NCBI RefSeq assembly: GCF_002531825.1
Contig: NZ_NWSX01000002.1
Coordinates: 248,001-312,000, forward strand
DNA from: Rhizobium sp. J15
Lineage (GTDB): Bacteria; Pseudomonadota; Alphaproteobacteria; Rhizobiales; Rhizobiaceae
Length of the DNA: 64,000 nucleotides
Reading direction: 5' to 3'
The position numbers and the translations under genes were made by a program. Below the pieces are notes generated by a model that was not told the origin of the DNA, ran no database searches, and saw only the letters and a program-made list of their open reading frames with translations. This document shows, in pieces, positions 7,213 through 16,089 of this stretch; positions within the stretch are counted from its first letter, which is position 1; each line of letters starts with the position of its first letter.

Positions 7213-9723
7213 ATGGCTCTCGAAACCTATCAGGCGAAGCGCAATTTCAAGCTCACGCCGGAACCGCGCGGCCGAAAGGGCCGCACGAGCGGCAACAGTT
7301 TCGTCATCCAGAAGCACGATGCGACCCGGCTGCACTACGATTTCCGGCTGGAGATGGACGGCGTGCTGAAGAGCTGGGCGGTGACGAAAGGGCCGAGCCT
7401 CAATCCCGAAGACAAGCGGCTTGCCGTGCATGTCGAGGATCATCCGCTTTCCTACGGCGATTTCGAGGGCATCATCCCGAAAGGGCAATATGGCGGCGGC
7501 ACTGTCATCGTCTGGGATCACGGCACCTGGACGCCGCACGGCGATGCCCGCAAGGCCTACCAGAAGGGCCATATGGAATTCGAACTCGACGGCGAGAAGC
7601 TGAAAGGCCGCTGGCATCTCGTGCGCATGCACGGTCGGCCCGGCGAGAAACGCGAAAACTGGCTGCTGATCAAGGGGGATGACGCAGAGGCGCGCTACGA
7701 CGGCAATATTCTCGATGAACGGCCGGAATCGGCCAAAACCGGCCGGCAGCTCGAAGAGGTGGCGGAAAACCCCGATGCGACATGGGATTCCAAGTCGAAG
7801 GAGGGTAAGGCGTTTGCCGCCAAAAAGCCGGCGCGGAAGGCAAAAGCCCCGGCACCCGAGCAACGCGACTGGCCGAAGGGGGCGCGCAAGGCAATTTTGC
7901 CCGATTTCATCGAGCCGGCGCTCGCCAAGCTGAAACCGAAGCCGCCCGCCGGCGACCGCTGGATTCATGAGATCAAGTTCGACGGCTACCGCCTGCAGGT
8001 CAGAATCGAGGATGGCGATGTCAGGATGCTCACCCGCAGCGGGCTCGACTGGACGAAGAAATTCGGCAAGGACGTGCTGGATGCCTTTGCCGCGCTGCCG
8101 GTGCAGTCGGCGGTGATCGATGGCGAGATCGTCGTGGAGCGCGATACCGGCGCTTCGGATTTCTCGGCGCTGCAGCACGACCTGAGCGAGGGCCGCTACG
8201 ATCGCTTCGTCTTCTATGCCTTCGATCTTCTCCATCTCGATGGCCACAGTCTGTTGAACGCGACGCTCATCGATCGCAAGCACCTGCTCGAAACCCTGCT
8301 CTCCGGCGACGACGACAAGCTGCGCTACAGCGCGCATTTCAACGAAAGCGGCGGGTTGGTGCTGGACCATGCCTGCCGGCTCAGCCTGGAAGGCGTGATC
8401 TCCAAGCTGCGTGACAGCAAATACACGTCGGGACGAAAGGGCGAGTGGATCAAATCGAAATGTTCGCATCGCCAGGAATTCGTCATCGGCGGCTATGTGC
8501 CCTCGACGTCGATGAAGAACGCGATCGGCTCGCTGGCCATGGGCTATTATGAAAACGGCGATCTCAAGCATGTCGGCCGGGTCGGCACCGGATACACGGC
8601 GGCAACGGCACAGATGCTTTATGAAAGGCTGTCGCAGCTTCAGCAAAGCGAAAAATCATTCGACGACAAACTGACGGCAGAGGAGCGGCGCGGGCTGATC
8701 TATGTGAAGCCGCAGCTTGTCGGCGAGGTGGAATTCCGCGCCTGGTCGGCCGACGGCAACCTGCGCCATGCCGCCTTTCGCGGCCTGCGCGAGGACAAGC
8801 CGGCGAAGGGCGTGACGCGCGAGACGGAAAAGACGACAACACGCGATCTGCCGAAATCGGCCGTGACGCTCACGCATCCCGACCGCATCTACTGGCCGGA
8901 CGAAGGCGTGACCAAGGAAGGGCTGACGAATTATTACGCCCAGGTCTGGCGCTTCATGGCGCCCTATGTCGTCAACCGGCCGCTGGCGCTGCTGCGCCTG
9001 CCCGACGGCATCAACGGCCGCCAGCGGTTTTTCCAGAAACATGCCTGGAAAGGCATGAACCAGCATATCGGCGAGATCATCGATCCGAAGGACAAGCAGG
9101 GAGAGAAGCTGCTGCGCATCACCGATTTCAACGGCATCGTAGCCCTGGTGCAATCGGCCGTACTCGAAATCCATCCCTGGGGTGCGACGACGGACAATTG
9201 GGAAAAACCCGACATCATCACCATGGACCTCGATCCCGGCGAGGACGTGGAATGGGAGGATGTGATCGCCGCCGCTTACGAATTGAAGGAGCGCCTGGAA
9301 GCCGAAGGTCTCGCGGCCTTCGTCAAGACATCGGGCGGCAAAGGCCTGCATGTCGTGACGCCGCTTGCACCGAAGGCCGGCTGGGTGGAGGTGAAGGCTT
9401 TCGCCAAATGGCTTGCCGACAGCATGTCATCCGACGATCCCGACCGTTATCTCGCAACGGCGACCAAGGCCAAGCGCAAGGGCAGGATCTTCATCGACTA
9501 TCTCCGCAACGGCCGCGGCAATACGGCGGTCGCCCCCTATTCGACGCGGGCAAGACCCGGAGCCGCGGTCTCGATGCCGCTGGAATGGAGCGAACTCGGC
9601 GCCGACATCGGGCCCGCCTATTTCACCGTTGATAATACGCCGACGCGGCTCGACGCATTGCCGAAAGATCCCTGGGACGGGTTCTTCGCGGCGGCCAAAC
9701 CTTTGGAAAAGAAGAAGCGATAG
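7213..9723 (+). CDS. ligD: ATP-dependent DNA ligase D (phosphoesterase–ligase–polymerase)
   Basis: An 836-residue multifunctional end-joining enzyme. Domain order: N-terminal 3'-phosphoesterase (about residues 20–170; HDATRLHYDFRLE, SWAVTKGPS), the ATP-dependent ligase (about 220–510; adenylated Lys255 in the KFDG motif, followed by the OB-fold), and a C-terminal primase-like polymerase (about 550–830; metal-binding Asp residues in MDLDPGED, and KTSGGKGLHV). This order matches the Pseudomonas-type LigD. The linkers are Lys/Ala-rich. It forms an operon with ku immediately upstream and converges with the second ku gene, whose stop lies only 2 bases away. Confidence 0.96.
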   Translation: MALETYQAKRNFKLTPEPRGRKGRTSGNSFVIQKHDATRLHYDFRLEMDGVLKSWAVTKGPSLNPEDKRLAVHVEDHPLSYGDFEGIIPKGQYGGGTVIVWDHGTWTPHGDARKAYQKGHMEFELDGEKLKGRWHLVRMHGRPGEKRENWLLIKGDDAEARYDGNILDERPESAKTGRQLEEVAENPDATWDSKSKEGKAFAAKKPARKAKAPAPEQRDWPKGARKAILPDFIEPALAKLKPKPPAGDRWIHEIKFDGYRLQVRIEDGDVRMLTRSGLDWTKKFGKDVLDAFAALPVQSAVIDGEIVVERDTGASDFSALQHDLSEGRYDRFVFYAFDLLHLDGHSLLNATLIDRKHLLETLLSGDDDKLRYSAHFNESGGLVLDHACRLSLEGVISKLRDSKYTSGRKGEWIKSKCSHRQEFVIGGYVPSTSMKNAIGSLAMGYYENGDLKHVGRVGTGYTAATAQMLYERLSQLQQSEKSFDDKLTAEERRGLIYVKPQLVGEVEFRAWSADGNLRHAAFRGLREDKPAKGVTRETEKTTTRDLPKSAVTLTHPDRIYWPDEGVTKEGLTNYYAQVWRFMAPYVVNRPLALLRLPDGINGRQRFFQKHAWKGMNQHIGEIIDPKDKQGEKLLRITDFNGIVALVQSAVLEIHPWGATTDNWEKPDIITMDLDPGEDVEWEDVIAAAYELKERLEAEGLAAFVKTSGGKGLHVVTPLAPKAGWVEVKAFAKWLADSMSSDDPDRYLATATKAKRKGRIFIDYLRNGRGNTAVAPYSTRARPGAAVSMPLEWSELGADIGPAYFTVDNTPTRLDALPKDPWDGFFAAAKPLEKKKR

Positions 9724-9725
9724 AA

Positions 9726-10529
9726 CTACCTCGGCTTCTGGCCGCCTTCCGCGGCCAGGCTCTTTTTCAGCGCGTCCATGATGTTGATGACATTGCCGGT
9801 CGATTTCACCGGCGCCGGTTTTTTGGCGGGCGCGGCCTTCTTCAGGCTCTTCTGCTTGCCGCGGATCATCGACTTCAGCCGTTTCTGGATCGGATCCTGC
9901 ACCATGGCCGGGCTCCAATCCTTGGTCTCTTCCTTCACCAGTTGCTTCATCAAAGCCAGCAGCTTGCTGTCGATCTTGGCCCCGCTGTCAAGTTCGGCCA
10001 TCGGCTCGCGCACCTCCTCGCCGTACCGCAGGGTCCAGAGAATGATGCCTTTGCCCTGAGGCTCCAGGAGCACGGCCCGCTCGCGCCGATAGAGAACCAG
10101 ACGGGCGATGCCGACGACGTCGTTTGCCTTCATCGCCTCGCGGATGACGCAGAAGGCTTCGACGCCGACCTTGTCCTCGGGCGCCAGAAAATGCGGTTTG
10201 TCGTACCAGATCCAGTCGATCGAGCCGCGTGGCACGAAGCTGTCGATATCGATGGTGCGGGTGCTTTCGAGCCCGACCTCCTCGATCTCCTCGTCCTCCA
10301 GGAGAACATAATCGTCCTCGCCGCGCGGATAGCCCTTCACTTGGTCCCGCTCGGCCACCGGCTTATGGGTGACGCTGTCGACATAGCGGCTCTCGACGCG
10401 GTTCTTCGTTTGGCGATTGAGGACATGGAAACGCACCTTGTTGCTCTCCGTCGTCGCCGGCGTCAGGGAGACGGCGGCAGTGACGAGCGAGAGCTTGAGA
10501 TAACCTTTCCAGAATGTCTGACGTGCCAT
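9726..10529 (-). CDS. ku: Ku protein, non-homologous end joining (second copy)
   Basis: A 267-residue Ku homologue starting ARQTFWKGYLKLSLV. It is clearly paralogous to the copy at 6.4 kb but diverged through the core, so it is not a recent duplication. The C-terminus is again Lys/Ala/Pro-rich. The start at 10529 has a GGTGGG site; an upstream in-frame start would add only seven residues. Rhizobia often carry several ku and ligD genes, and heterodimerisation of Ku paralogues has been proposed in Sinorhizobium. It has its own GGAAC-type promoter 39 bases upstream. Confidence 0.94.
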   Translation of the reverse strand: MARQTFWKGYLKLSLVTAAVSLTPATTESNKVRFHVLNRQTKNRVESRYVDSVTHKPVAERDQVKGYPRGEDDYVLLEDEEIEEVGLESTRTIDIDSFVPRGSIDWIWYDKPHFLAPEDKVGVEAFCVIREAMKANDVVGIARLVLYRRERAVLLEPQGKGIILWTLRYGEEVREPMAELDSGAKIDSKLLALMKQLVKEETKDWSPAMVQDPIQKRLKSMIRGKQKSLKKAAPAKKPAPVKSTGNVINIMDALKKSLAAEGGQKPR

Positions 10530-10567
10530 GGGTTCCCACCTGCCACACACCTGTGGATATGGCAGTG

Positions 10568-10592
10568 AACGGCGGATCCGCGCTTTGGTTCC
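10568..10592 (-). promoter_or_regulatory. EcfG/RpoE2-type general stress promoter of the second ku gene
   Basis: On the minus strand GGAAC (10588–10592) is separated by exactly 16 bases from CGTT (10568–10571), a full match to the alphaproteobacterial general stress consensus. The -10 lies 38 bases before the ku start codon. Confidence 0.72.
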
Positions 10593-10939
10593 GAGAATGC
10601 GGATGAACGAACAACCCGGCGCGACATCATGGAACGTCTTTAGCGACTGGATTCAGGGAGTAAGATCGCTTAAAGTCGCCCGGCGTGGCGATGAGACGTC
10701 CTGCCTGAAGCAATAAGCTGTTGAAGTCATTGGGAAAAGCCTACCATGACTATGTCGCCCGCCGGAGCGGGCAGTTCGCAAGCCAGTGATACAGTTATCG
10801 AAACGGCCAAATGAATTCACTTCCAGCAAACAGAATCCGATGGATGAAAAAATCAATTCCCGGCACCCTTCGATCGAAGCTCCCATTCGTTCGACGACGC
10901 GCAGCCGGGTTTTCCCAGATTGATTTATAAGAGCCTTCA
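10593..10939. other. Intergenic region between the second ku and the O-antigen-ligase-like gene
   Basis: About 350 bases with no convincing gene. The longest minus-strand frame (10653–10982) runs into the next gene and has no recognisable family features. A short hairpin (GCCCGC/GCGGGC around CGGA, 10757–10772) is present but lacks a T-tract. AT content rises toward the start at 10940, so the promoter for the polysaccharide gene is presumably here. Confidence 0.5.
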
Positions 10940-12274
10940 ATGACGATAGAAGATGCAGCTTCGGCAAGAAACTACTATCCACCAGGCTACCACCGGCGGT
11001 CTGTACCCCGATGGCGCGTTAGACGCGACGTCCTGGCCAAGCTTGTTCTTACGATAGCATTTTACGCTGCTCTTTGGCGAGCCACGAGCATGTGGTACGG
11101 CCTTCCTGCAAACTTCGAAGACGGGGCATCGGTCGATCCACTTCCGATGAAGCTGCTGCTCTACAGCCTTATTCCTTTGTCGGGCTTATACTTTCTATTG
11201 GAGCAGCGGCAGTTCCTGCGGGTCTTCTCGAGGATTTCGCCGTTCATCGTGGTTGTCGGCATTTCCTGCCTGACATCAATCGTCTTCTCGATCGACAAGG
11301 CAGCATCCTTAAAAGGATTGGCTGCGGTCATCGTTCTCGCGATTCCACCGCTTCTGTACCGTGCGCGCTACGGCAATGTCGAAGCATTCCGGATACTTGG
11401 GCGTTTTGCGATAGCAGCGGCATTTATCAACGTTCTCTATACAGCAGCCTTCCCTCAATTCGCCATCATGCGTGGCAGCTATGCGGGCATGGTCAAGGGT
11501 GCTTTTTATCATAAGAACACGTTGGGACAGTTTTGCTCGGTCAGCTTTGTCTGCCTGTTGTCGACGGAGAAGCTCGGCCGGCTTCGTTACAGTACCCTCA
11601 TCCGCTGGGCTGCGATGCTCTGCCTTCTCGCCCTGATCGTGGCGACGAAATCTTCGACAGCCGTTGTCCTGACGATGTTCGGCAGTGTCATGCTGTACGG
11701 GATCCGTATAATTCACGTCTACCCGAACCGCCTTTTCCGTTCATTCGTCGTCTTCCTATTGTTTGTGATCGTGGGATTTGGCGCCAGCTTCGTTTATCTC
11801 GGCGTGGCCTCGGCCGTTGCAGAAGCATTCGGCAAGGACATTACCTTCTCGGGGCGCACCAATATCTGGGAACAGCTATTGCCCCTGATATGGGATAGGC
11901 CGTTGACGGGGTATGGCTTTGCGATGTTCCGGCAGCCCCAGGTCATGGAAGAATATGTCAAGGTCACCTTCGATGCGCGCTCGACCCACAATACCTATCT
12001 TGAACTAGCGCTTAACATCGGCATTCCCGGCATCGCGGCATGGACATTGTTCTTGCTGACCCGCCTATTCAGGAAGATGACAATCGTCGATCCCGACCCG
12101 GCGGAATCCGGCGCCAGACGAAAAGAGATCGTCATCATCATCCTGATCATGCTTGGGGCCATGACCGAGGCAGGTATGATGCTTGCGCCTTTTATTCTCT
12201 GGCCACACCTGGTCATCGCGCTCTCGGAGTTGCGACCGAGATCGCGGACAAACCAGACCCTACGCCAAACTTGA
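10940..12274 (+). CDS. O-antigen ligase / ExoQ-like polysaccharide polymerase family protein
   Basis: A 444-residue inner-membrane protein with about 10–12 hydrophobic helices. The Wzy_C/WaaL-type region is clear: FSGRTNIWEQL, GYGFAMF, then HNTYLELALNIGIPG in the large periplasmic loop before the last helices. Such proteins ligate or polymerise undecaprenyl-linked sugar chains; rhizobial relatives include ExoQ. Whether this is a ligase or a polymerase cannot be settled from sequence. Codon use looks less GC-biased than in neighbouring genes, which may point to transfer. It converges with the beta-helix protein gene (22-base gap), also plausibly linked to polysaccharide. Confidence 0.85.
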   Translation: MTIEDAASARNYYPPGYHRRSVPRWRVRRDVLAKLVLTIAFYAALWRATSMWYGLPANFEDGASVDPLPMKLLLYSLIPLSGLYFLLEQRQFLRVFSRISPFIVVVGISCLTSIVFSIDKAASLKGLAAVIVLAIPPLLYRARYGNVEAFRILGRFAIAAAFINVLYTAAFPQFAIMRGSYAGMVKGAFYHKNTLGQFCSVSFVCLLSTEKLGRLRYSTLIRWAAMLCLLALIVATKSSTAVVLTMFGSVMLYGIRIIHVYPNRLFRSFVVFLLFVIVGFGASFVYLGVASAVAEAFGKDITFSGRTNIWEQLLPLIWDRPLTGYGFAMFRQPQVMEEYVKVTFDARSTHNTYLELALNIGIPGIAAWTLFLLTRLFRKMTIVDPDPAESGARRKEIVIIILIMLGAMTEAGMMLAPFILWPHLVIALSELRPRSRTNQTLRQT

Positions 12275-12296
12275 TGGGAACGCGCGCGATCGCCGC

Positions 12297-13442
12297 TTAA
12301 ATCGAGAGATACCGCTTCTGCCAGGGCAACATATGCTCCTGCCATGCGCGCGGCGTGAAGTCGTCGTAGGCGGTCTCGGCGATCGCCAGCATCCAATTCT
12401 GGCCTTTGCGGGCCAGCAGCACGCATGACAATTCCATGCCGGGTTCGGCGGCGATGGAAGGCCGATTGGCGCCGGGGATATCGATCCCCTTATCGCGCCA
12501 CTGGATGCGGATCTCGTCCGGTTCGGATGTCCATTCGCCGGAGGCGACGGAGGCTTTTCCATCGGGCCGGAAGCGAAGCGGCGGCGGCGTGACATTCAGA
12601 AAACTGCCGTCATTGGCATAGTTACCGTCAACTTCGCCGGCCGTCTCTTTGCCTGGTCCTTTCAGAACGATATCCTGCTTGCAGCGCAGGAAGATGTTGC
12701 GCCGGAAGCTCCCGGACCAGGCGCGGTTGGCGAAAAAGGCGATGTCGCATCCGCTGATCACGTTATCATGAATGTCGATGTCTTTGCGGAACGCGAGCTC
12801 CTGGTCGGAAAAACCGCTCAGGGCCACGCCGCGATTGTTGTTCTCGATCCAGTTGTCATAGACATGGTGGCCGGCATGGTCGGCCTTGTCGCCGATGCCG
12901 TAGCCGAAGGAATAGTCGTTCATCCTGCCATCGCGCATGATGTTGCTGCGCACGACGGCATCATCGCCGATCGATGAAAAGGAGAAGTTCTTGCCGCCAA
13001 TGAAATTGTATTCGACGCGGTATTTTCGGGTTTTATCGCAGACCAGGGCGCCCTTGTTCGAAGCGCTGGCGGGCGACTGAAGGAAGAGATTGCCGCGGAT
13101 CAAGACGTCGGAACTGATATTGGTGTCGCTGTTCTGATAGGCGAACTGGCAGCAGTCGGCACCCTGCCCGGTCGCTGCTCCGATGCGGTTGTTTTCCAGC
13201 AGCACGTCCACCGTCTTCGTCAGATAGATGCCGTCACCCTTCACATTCTGGGTTTCACAGCGTCTGATGACGAGATTTCTGCCATTGTGAAATTTGAACC
13301 CGCGTGGGGAATTCTTGACGATGACATCCTCTATCACCGTATCGGAAAACACCTGATAGGCGACACCGATATCCTCAGCGCCGTCTATGACCTGCCCTTG
13401 CGTGCGGGCGCCGTGAACTTTCTTTCGAGAGATGGCGGGCAT
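12297..13442 (-). CDS. Right-handed parallel beta-helix protein
   Basis: A 381-residue protein with repeated short beta-strand coils (V.I.NS.., I.L.NN.I, I.IH.NVI patterns) throughout residues ~30–290, the pectate-lyase-like beta-helix fold. Some such proteins cleave or epimerise polysaccharides, others are structural; I see no catalytic signature that decides. No clear signal peptide follows the chosen ATG at 13442, which has a GGAGA site 4–5 bases upstream; an alternative start lies at 13466. It faces the O-antigen-ligase-like gene, so a role in surface or secreted polysaccharide turnover is a reasonable inference. Confidence 0.75.
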   Translation of the reverse strand: MPAISRKKVHGARTQGQVIDGAEDIGVAYQVFSDTVIEDVIVKNSPRGFKFHNGRNLVIRRCETQNVKGDGIYLTKTVDVLLENNRIGAATGQGADCCQFAYQNSDTNISSDVLIRGNLFLQSPASASNKGALVCDKTRKYRVEYNFIGGKNFSFSSIGDDAVVRSNIMRDGRMNDYSFGYGIGDKADHAGHHVYDNWIENNNRGVALSGFSDQELAFRKDIDIHDNVISGCDIAFFANRAWSGSFRRNIFLRCKQDIVLKGPGKETAGEVDGNYANDGSFLNVTPPPLRFRPDGKASVASGEWTSEPDEIRIQWRDKGIDIPGANRPSIAAEPGMELSCVLLARKGQNWMLAIAETAYDDFTPRAWQEHMLPWQKRYLSI

Positions 13443-13743
13443 CGGATCTCCAATCGGCAGGATCATCGCTCAGCGAATTAAGGAAGCGCATATGGCAGGA
13501 GTTTGACGGTCTGCTCTCGTCCGATGCGCGGGCAATATGAAACCTCCGCGACTGCAGCACTTGCTGCCTGCGTGAACTTTCGCCACAATCCATACTGCAA
13601 TTCATAGGCTGTCCCAACCTCGGTCTGGCTCACGGCACGATATTGTTAAGTTAGAAAATGATTGCAGATTGAAGGCGGCGGCAATCGGCCCGCCAGTCTG
13701 AAAACTTCAAAATCTCGAACCGGTTTTGCGGCGGGGACGCGAC
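13443..13743. other. Divergent intergenic region between the beta-helix and AraC-regulator genes
   Basis: About 300 bases with no recognisable gene. It presumably contains both divergent promoters. I see no strong inverted repeat or consensus promoter in it. Confidence 0.5.
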
Positions 13744-14631
13744 ATGACCTTCGTGGAGTCGCAAGGGGATCGAAAATACCGGACCAGCGAGCGGGTGGGC
13801 GAGCTCGTGGAATGCTCGTCTCTGCAGGTCGAACTGCGGCGTTTCGATCCGGGCTGGCAGGTGGACCTTACCCTCGAATGCACCGAGATAGCGGTCCTGC
13901 TTTCGGGCCAATCGAAAATCAGGTGGACGGGAGACGGTCATCGCCGGGAGGCGATCGCCCGCCCGGGCGTCGCATGGGTATGCCCTGCGGGCGTCCATGA
14001 AAGCGGCGTGGAGGTGGTCGGCACGATGCCGGAATCCCTGCACATCTTCCTGCCGCCCTCGCTCGTCGGGCAGACCGCGCTTTCGAATTTCGACATCGAC
14101 CCGGCCAAGGTGCAGCTCGCTTATGCGGGCGGCGTTCCCGATGCCATGGTGCTGCAGATCGGTCGGCTCTTTCGCGGTTTGCTCAATCGCGCCCTGGAGC
14201 CGACGGATCGGCTCTTCCTCGACGGGCTGCAGCTGACGCTGGCGGCGCATCTGCTCGGCACCTATTCGTCCGGTCGGTGGCAGCCCGCCGCCCGGGCGCC
14301 GACCATCGACCCCAAAAGGCTGCAGCGCGTGTTCGATTTCATCGAAGCCCGTATCGCTGCGGAAATCTCGCTGGACGACCTTGCCGCCGAGGCCTGCCTC
14401 AGCTCCTTTCATTTTGCCCGGATGTTTCGCAGGGCTACCGGCATGGCCCCGCATCGCTACGTCACCGAGCGGCGGATCGAGGCAGCCAAGGAGAAGCTCC
14501 GGCTCGGACGATCCTCGCTCGTGGAGATTGCGCTCGACACCGGCTTCGGTTCGCAGGCGAACTTCACACGCGTCTTCCGCAAGATGACCGGCCTGACGCC
14601 CGGCCAATACCGCGCGCTGCTTGCCGGTTAG
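13744..14631 (+). CDS. AraC-family transcriptional regulator
   Basis: A 295-residue regulator. The C-terminal ~100 residues form two helix-turn-helix units with the AraC signature (ISLDDLAAEACLSSFHFARMFRRATG… IALDTGFGSQANFTRVFRKMTGLTPGQYR). The N-terminal ~180 residues are a cupin-like sensing domain of unknown ligand. The ATG at 13744 follows GGGGAC; a TTG 18 bases upstream is less likely. It precedes the GlcG-like, SDR and NTF2-like genes in the same direction and is the obvious candidate for their regulator, though the 142-base gap allows a separate promoter. Confidence 0.9.
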   Translation: MTFVESQGDRKYRTSERVGELVECSSLQVELRRFDPGWQVDLTLECTEIAVLLSGQSKIRWTGDGHRREAIARPGVAWVCPAGVHESGVEVVGTMPESLHIFLPPSLVGQTALSNFDIDPAKVQLAYAGGVPDAMVLQIGRLFRGLLNRALEPTDRLFLDGLQLTLAAHLLGTYSSGRWQPAARAPTIDPKRLQRVFDFIEARIAAEISLDDLAAEACLSSFHFARMFRRATGMAPHRYVTERRIEAAKEKLRLGRSSLVEIALDTGFGSQANFTRVFRKMTGLTPGQYRALLAG

Positions 14632-14773
14632 CAGTGGCCGCCATCATGTGCGCGGCACAGCGCAAGATCTGCAAACAGCGCAGCAAGAACTGAAAATACC
14701 GCGCCGCCTTTCCTGCCTACACCTGTCTCGTCGAACGGGGAGATTAACTCCGCACGAAAAAAGGAGGCAGGAG

Positions 14774-15175
14774 ATGATGACCATCGACGAGGCCCGCAGG
14801 ATCATCGCCGCGGGCGAGGCGCGGGCAGAAGAAATCGGCATTGCGGTCAATATTGCAGTCCTTGATGCCGGAGCGCACCTGAAGGCGTTCGCGCGCATGG
14901 ACAGCGCTCTCCTCGGCTCCATCGACATCGCCATCGGCAAAGCCCGGACGGCCGTGCTGTTTTCCATGCGCACCGAAGCGATCGGCGAATTCTGCAAACC
15001 CGGCGGCACCTCCTTCGGCCTAGAGCAGACCAATGGCGGCCTCGTCGTCTTCGCAGGCGGCATCCCGCTCACCAATGGAAACGGAGTCCTGATCGGCGCC
15101 GTCGGCATATCCGGCGGGGCCGTCTCCCAGGACCTCGACATTGCCCAGGCCGCAGCGGCCGCCATCGCGCGCTAA
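14774..15175 (+). CDS. GlcG/HbpS-like heme-degrading-domain family protein
   Basis: A 133-residue protein of the GlcG/HbpS (DUF336) family: the MTIDEARRIIAAGEARAEEIG opening, VLDAGAHLKAFARMD in the middle, and GGIPLTNGNGVLIGAVGISGG at the end. Members bind heme or cobalamin-like cofactors or have unknown roles; here it may act with the SDR enzyme downstream. A strong AAGGAGG precedes two consecutive ATG codons (14774 and 14777). The SDR gene follows after 40 bases, so an operon is likely. Confidence 0.87.
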   Translation: MMTIDEARRIIAAGEARAEEIGIAVNIAVLDAGAHLKAFARMDSALLGSIDIAIGKARTAVLFSMRTEAIGEFCKPGGTSFGLEQTNGGLVVFAGGIPLTNGNGVLIGAVGISGGAVSQDLDIAQAAAAAIAR

Positions 15176-15215
15176 GCCGCCGTTTCAACTCCAAGCAGAT
15201 CGAAAGGAACCGATC

Positions 15216-16019
15216 ATGAGTAAAACCATTCTGATCACCGGCGCAGGCTCCGGATTCGGCAAAGGCGCCGCCATCGGCATGGCCAGGAACGGCCACGCCA
15301 TCATCGCAACCACGCAGGTTTCGTCGCAAGTCACGCCGCTGCGCGAGGAAGCCGCCGCCCTCGGCCTCAAAAATTTCCGCGTCGAGCGCCTCGATCTCAC
15401 CGACCATTACGATATTCAACAGGCGCAGGGCTGGGATTTCGACGTGCTCTGGAACAATGCCGGCATGGGCGAAGCCGGTCCGGTCTGGGAAATTCCGATC
15501 GAACTCGTTCGCAAGAACTATGAAATCAACGTCTTCCTGCCGCTGGTGCTGACCCAGGGCGTCGTCCAGAAATGGGTGCGCGAAGGCAGGAAGGGCAAAG
15601 TCGTCTTCACCTCCTCGATGGGCGGACTGTTCACCCCGGCCAACTGGGGCACCTATGTCTCCACCAAGCACGCGCTGGAATCGATCGCCGAAGCGCTGCA
15701 GCAGGAACTCAGCCACTACGGCATCAAGATCCAGACCATCAATCCGGGCGCCTACTACACGGGCTATAACGAGACGATGGCCGACAATCCCTTCCGCTGG
15801 CTGGATGACAGCAGGAATTTCACCAAGCGCGCCGACCTGCGCAAGGGCTTCGACGATTTCTTCGCCACGCCGGAAGGCAAGATGGATCCCAAGGAGATGA
15901 TCGACCGCATGATCGAGGTCGTCCCGGCCGACACCGGCAAGTTCCGCAACGTGGTTCCGAAGGTCATCGAGGACATGCTGAAGGACCACCAGCTCAAAGC
16001 CTGGGAAAACCAGATCTGA
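15216..16019 (+). CDS. Short-chain dehydrogenase/reductase (SDR)
   Basis: A 267-residue classical SDR. The cofactor motif TGAGSGFG lies at residues 8–15, NNAG in the centre, a Ser in SSMGG, and the catalytic Tyr and Lys in YVSTK. It oxidises or reduces an alcohol/carbonyl substrate with NAD(P); the substrate is unknown. The acidic-versus-basic residue after strand 2 is ambiguous for NAD/NADP preference. An AAAGGAA site precedes the ATG at 15216. It sits between the GlcG-like and NTF2-like genes in one probable operon. Confidence 0.9.
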   Translation: MSKTILITGAGSGFGKGAAIGMARNGHAIIATTQVSSQVTPLREEAAALGLKNFRVERLDLTDHYDIQQAQGWDFDVLWNNAGMGEAGPVWEIPIELVRKNYEINVFLPLVLTQGVVQKWVREGRKGKVVFTSSMGGLFTPANWGTYVSTKHALESIAEALQQELSHYGIKIQTINPGAYYTGYNETMADNPFRWLDDSRNFTKRADLRKGFDDFFATPEGKMDPKEMIDRMIEVVPADTGKFRNVVPKVIEDMLKDHQLKAWENQI

Positions 16020-16089
16020 TGTGACCTTTACGGCGAGCGGCACCCGGTCGGCGGGTGCCGCGCCAATACCCCAATCATCGGAGGAAGCC

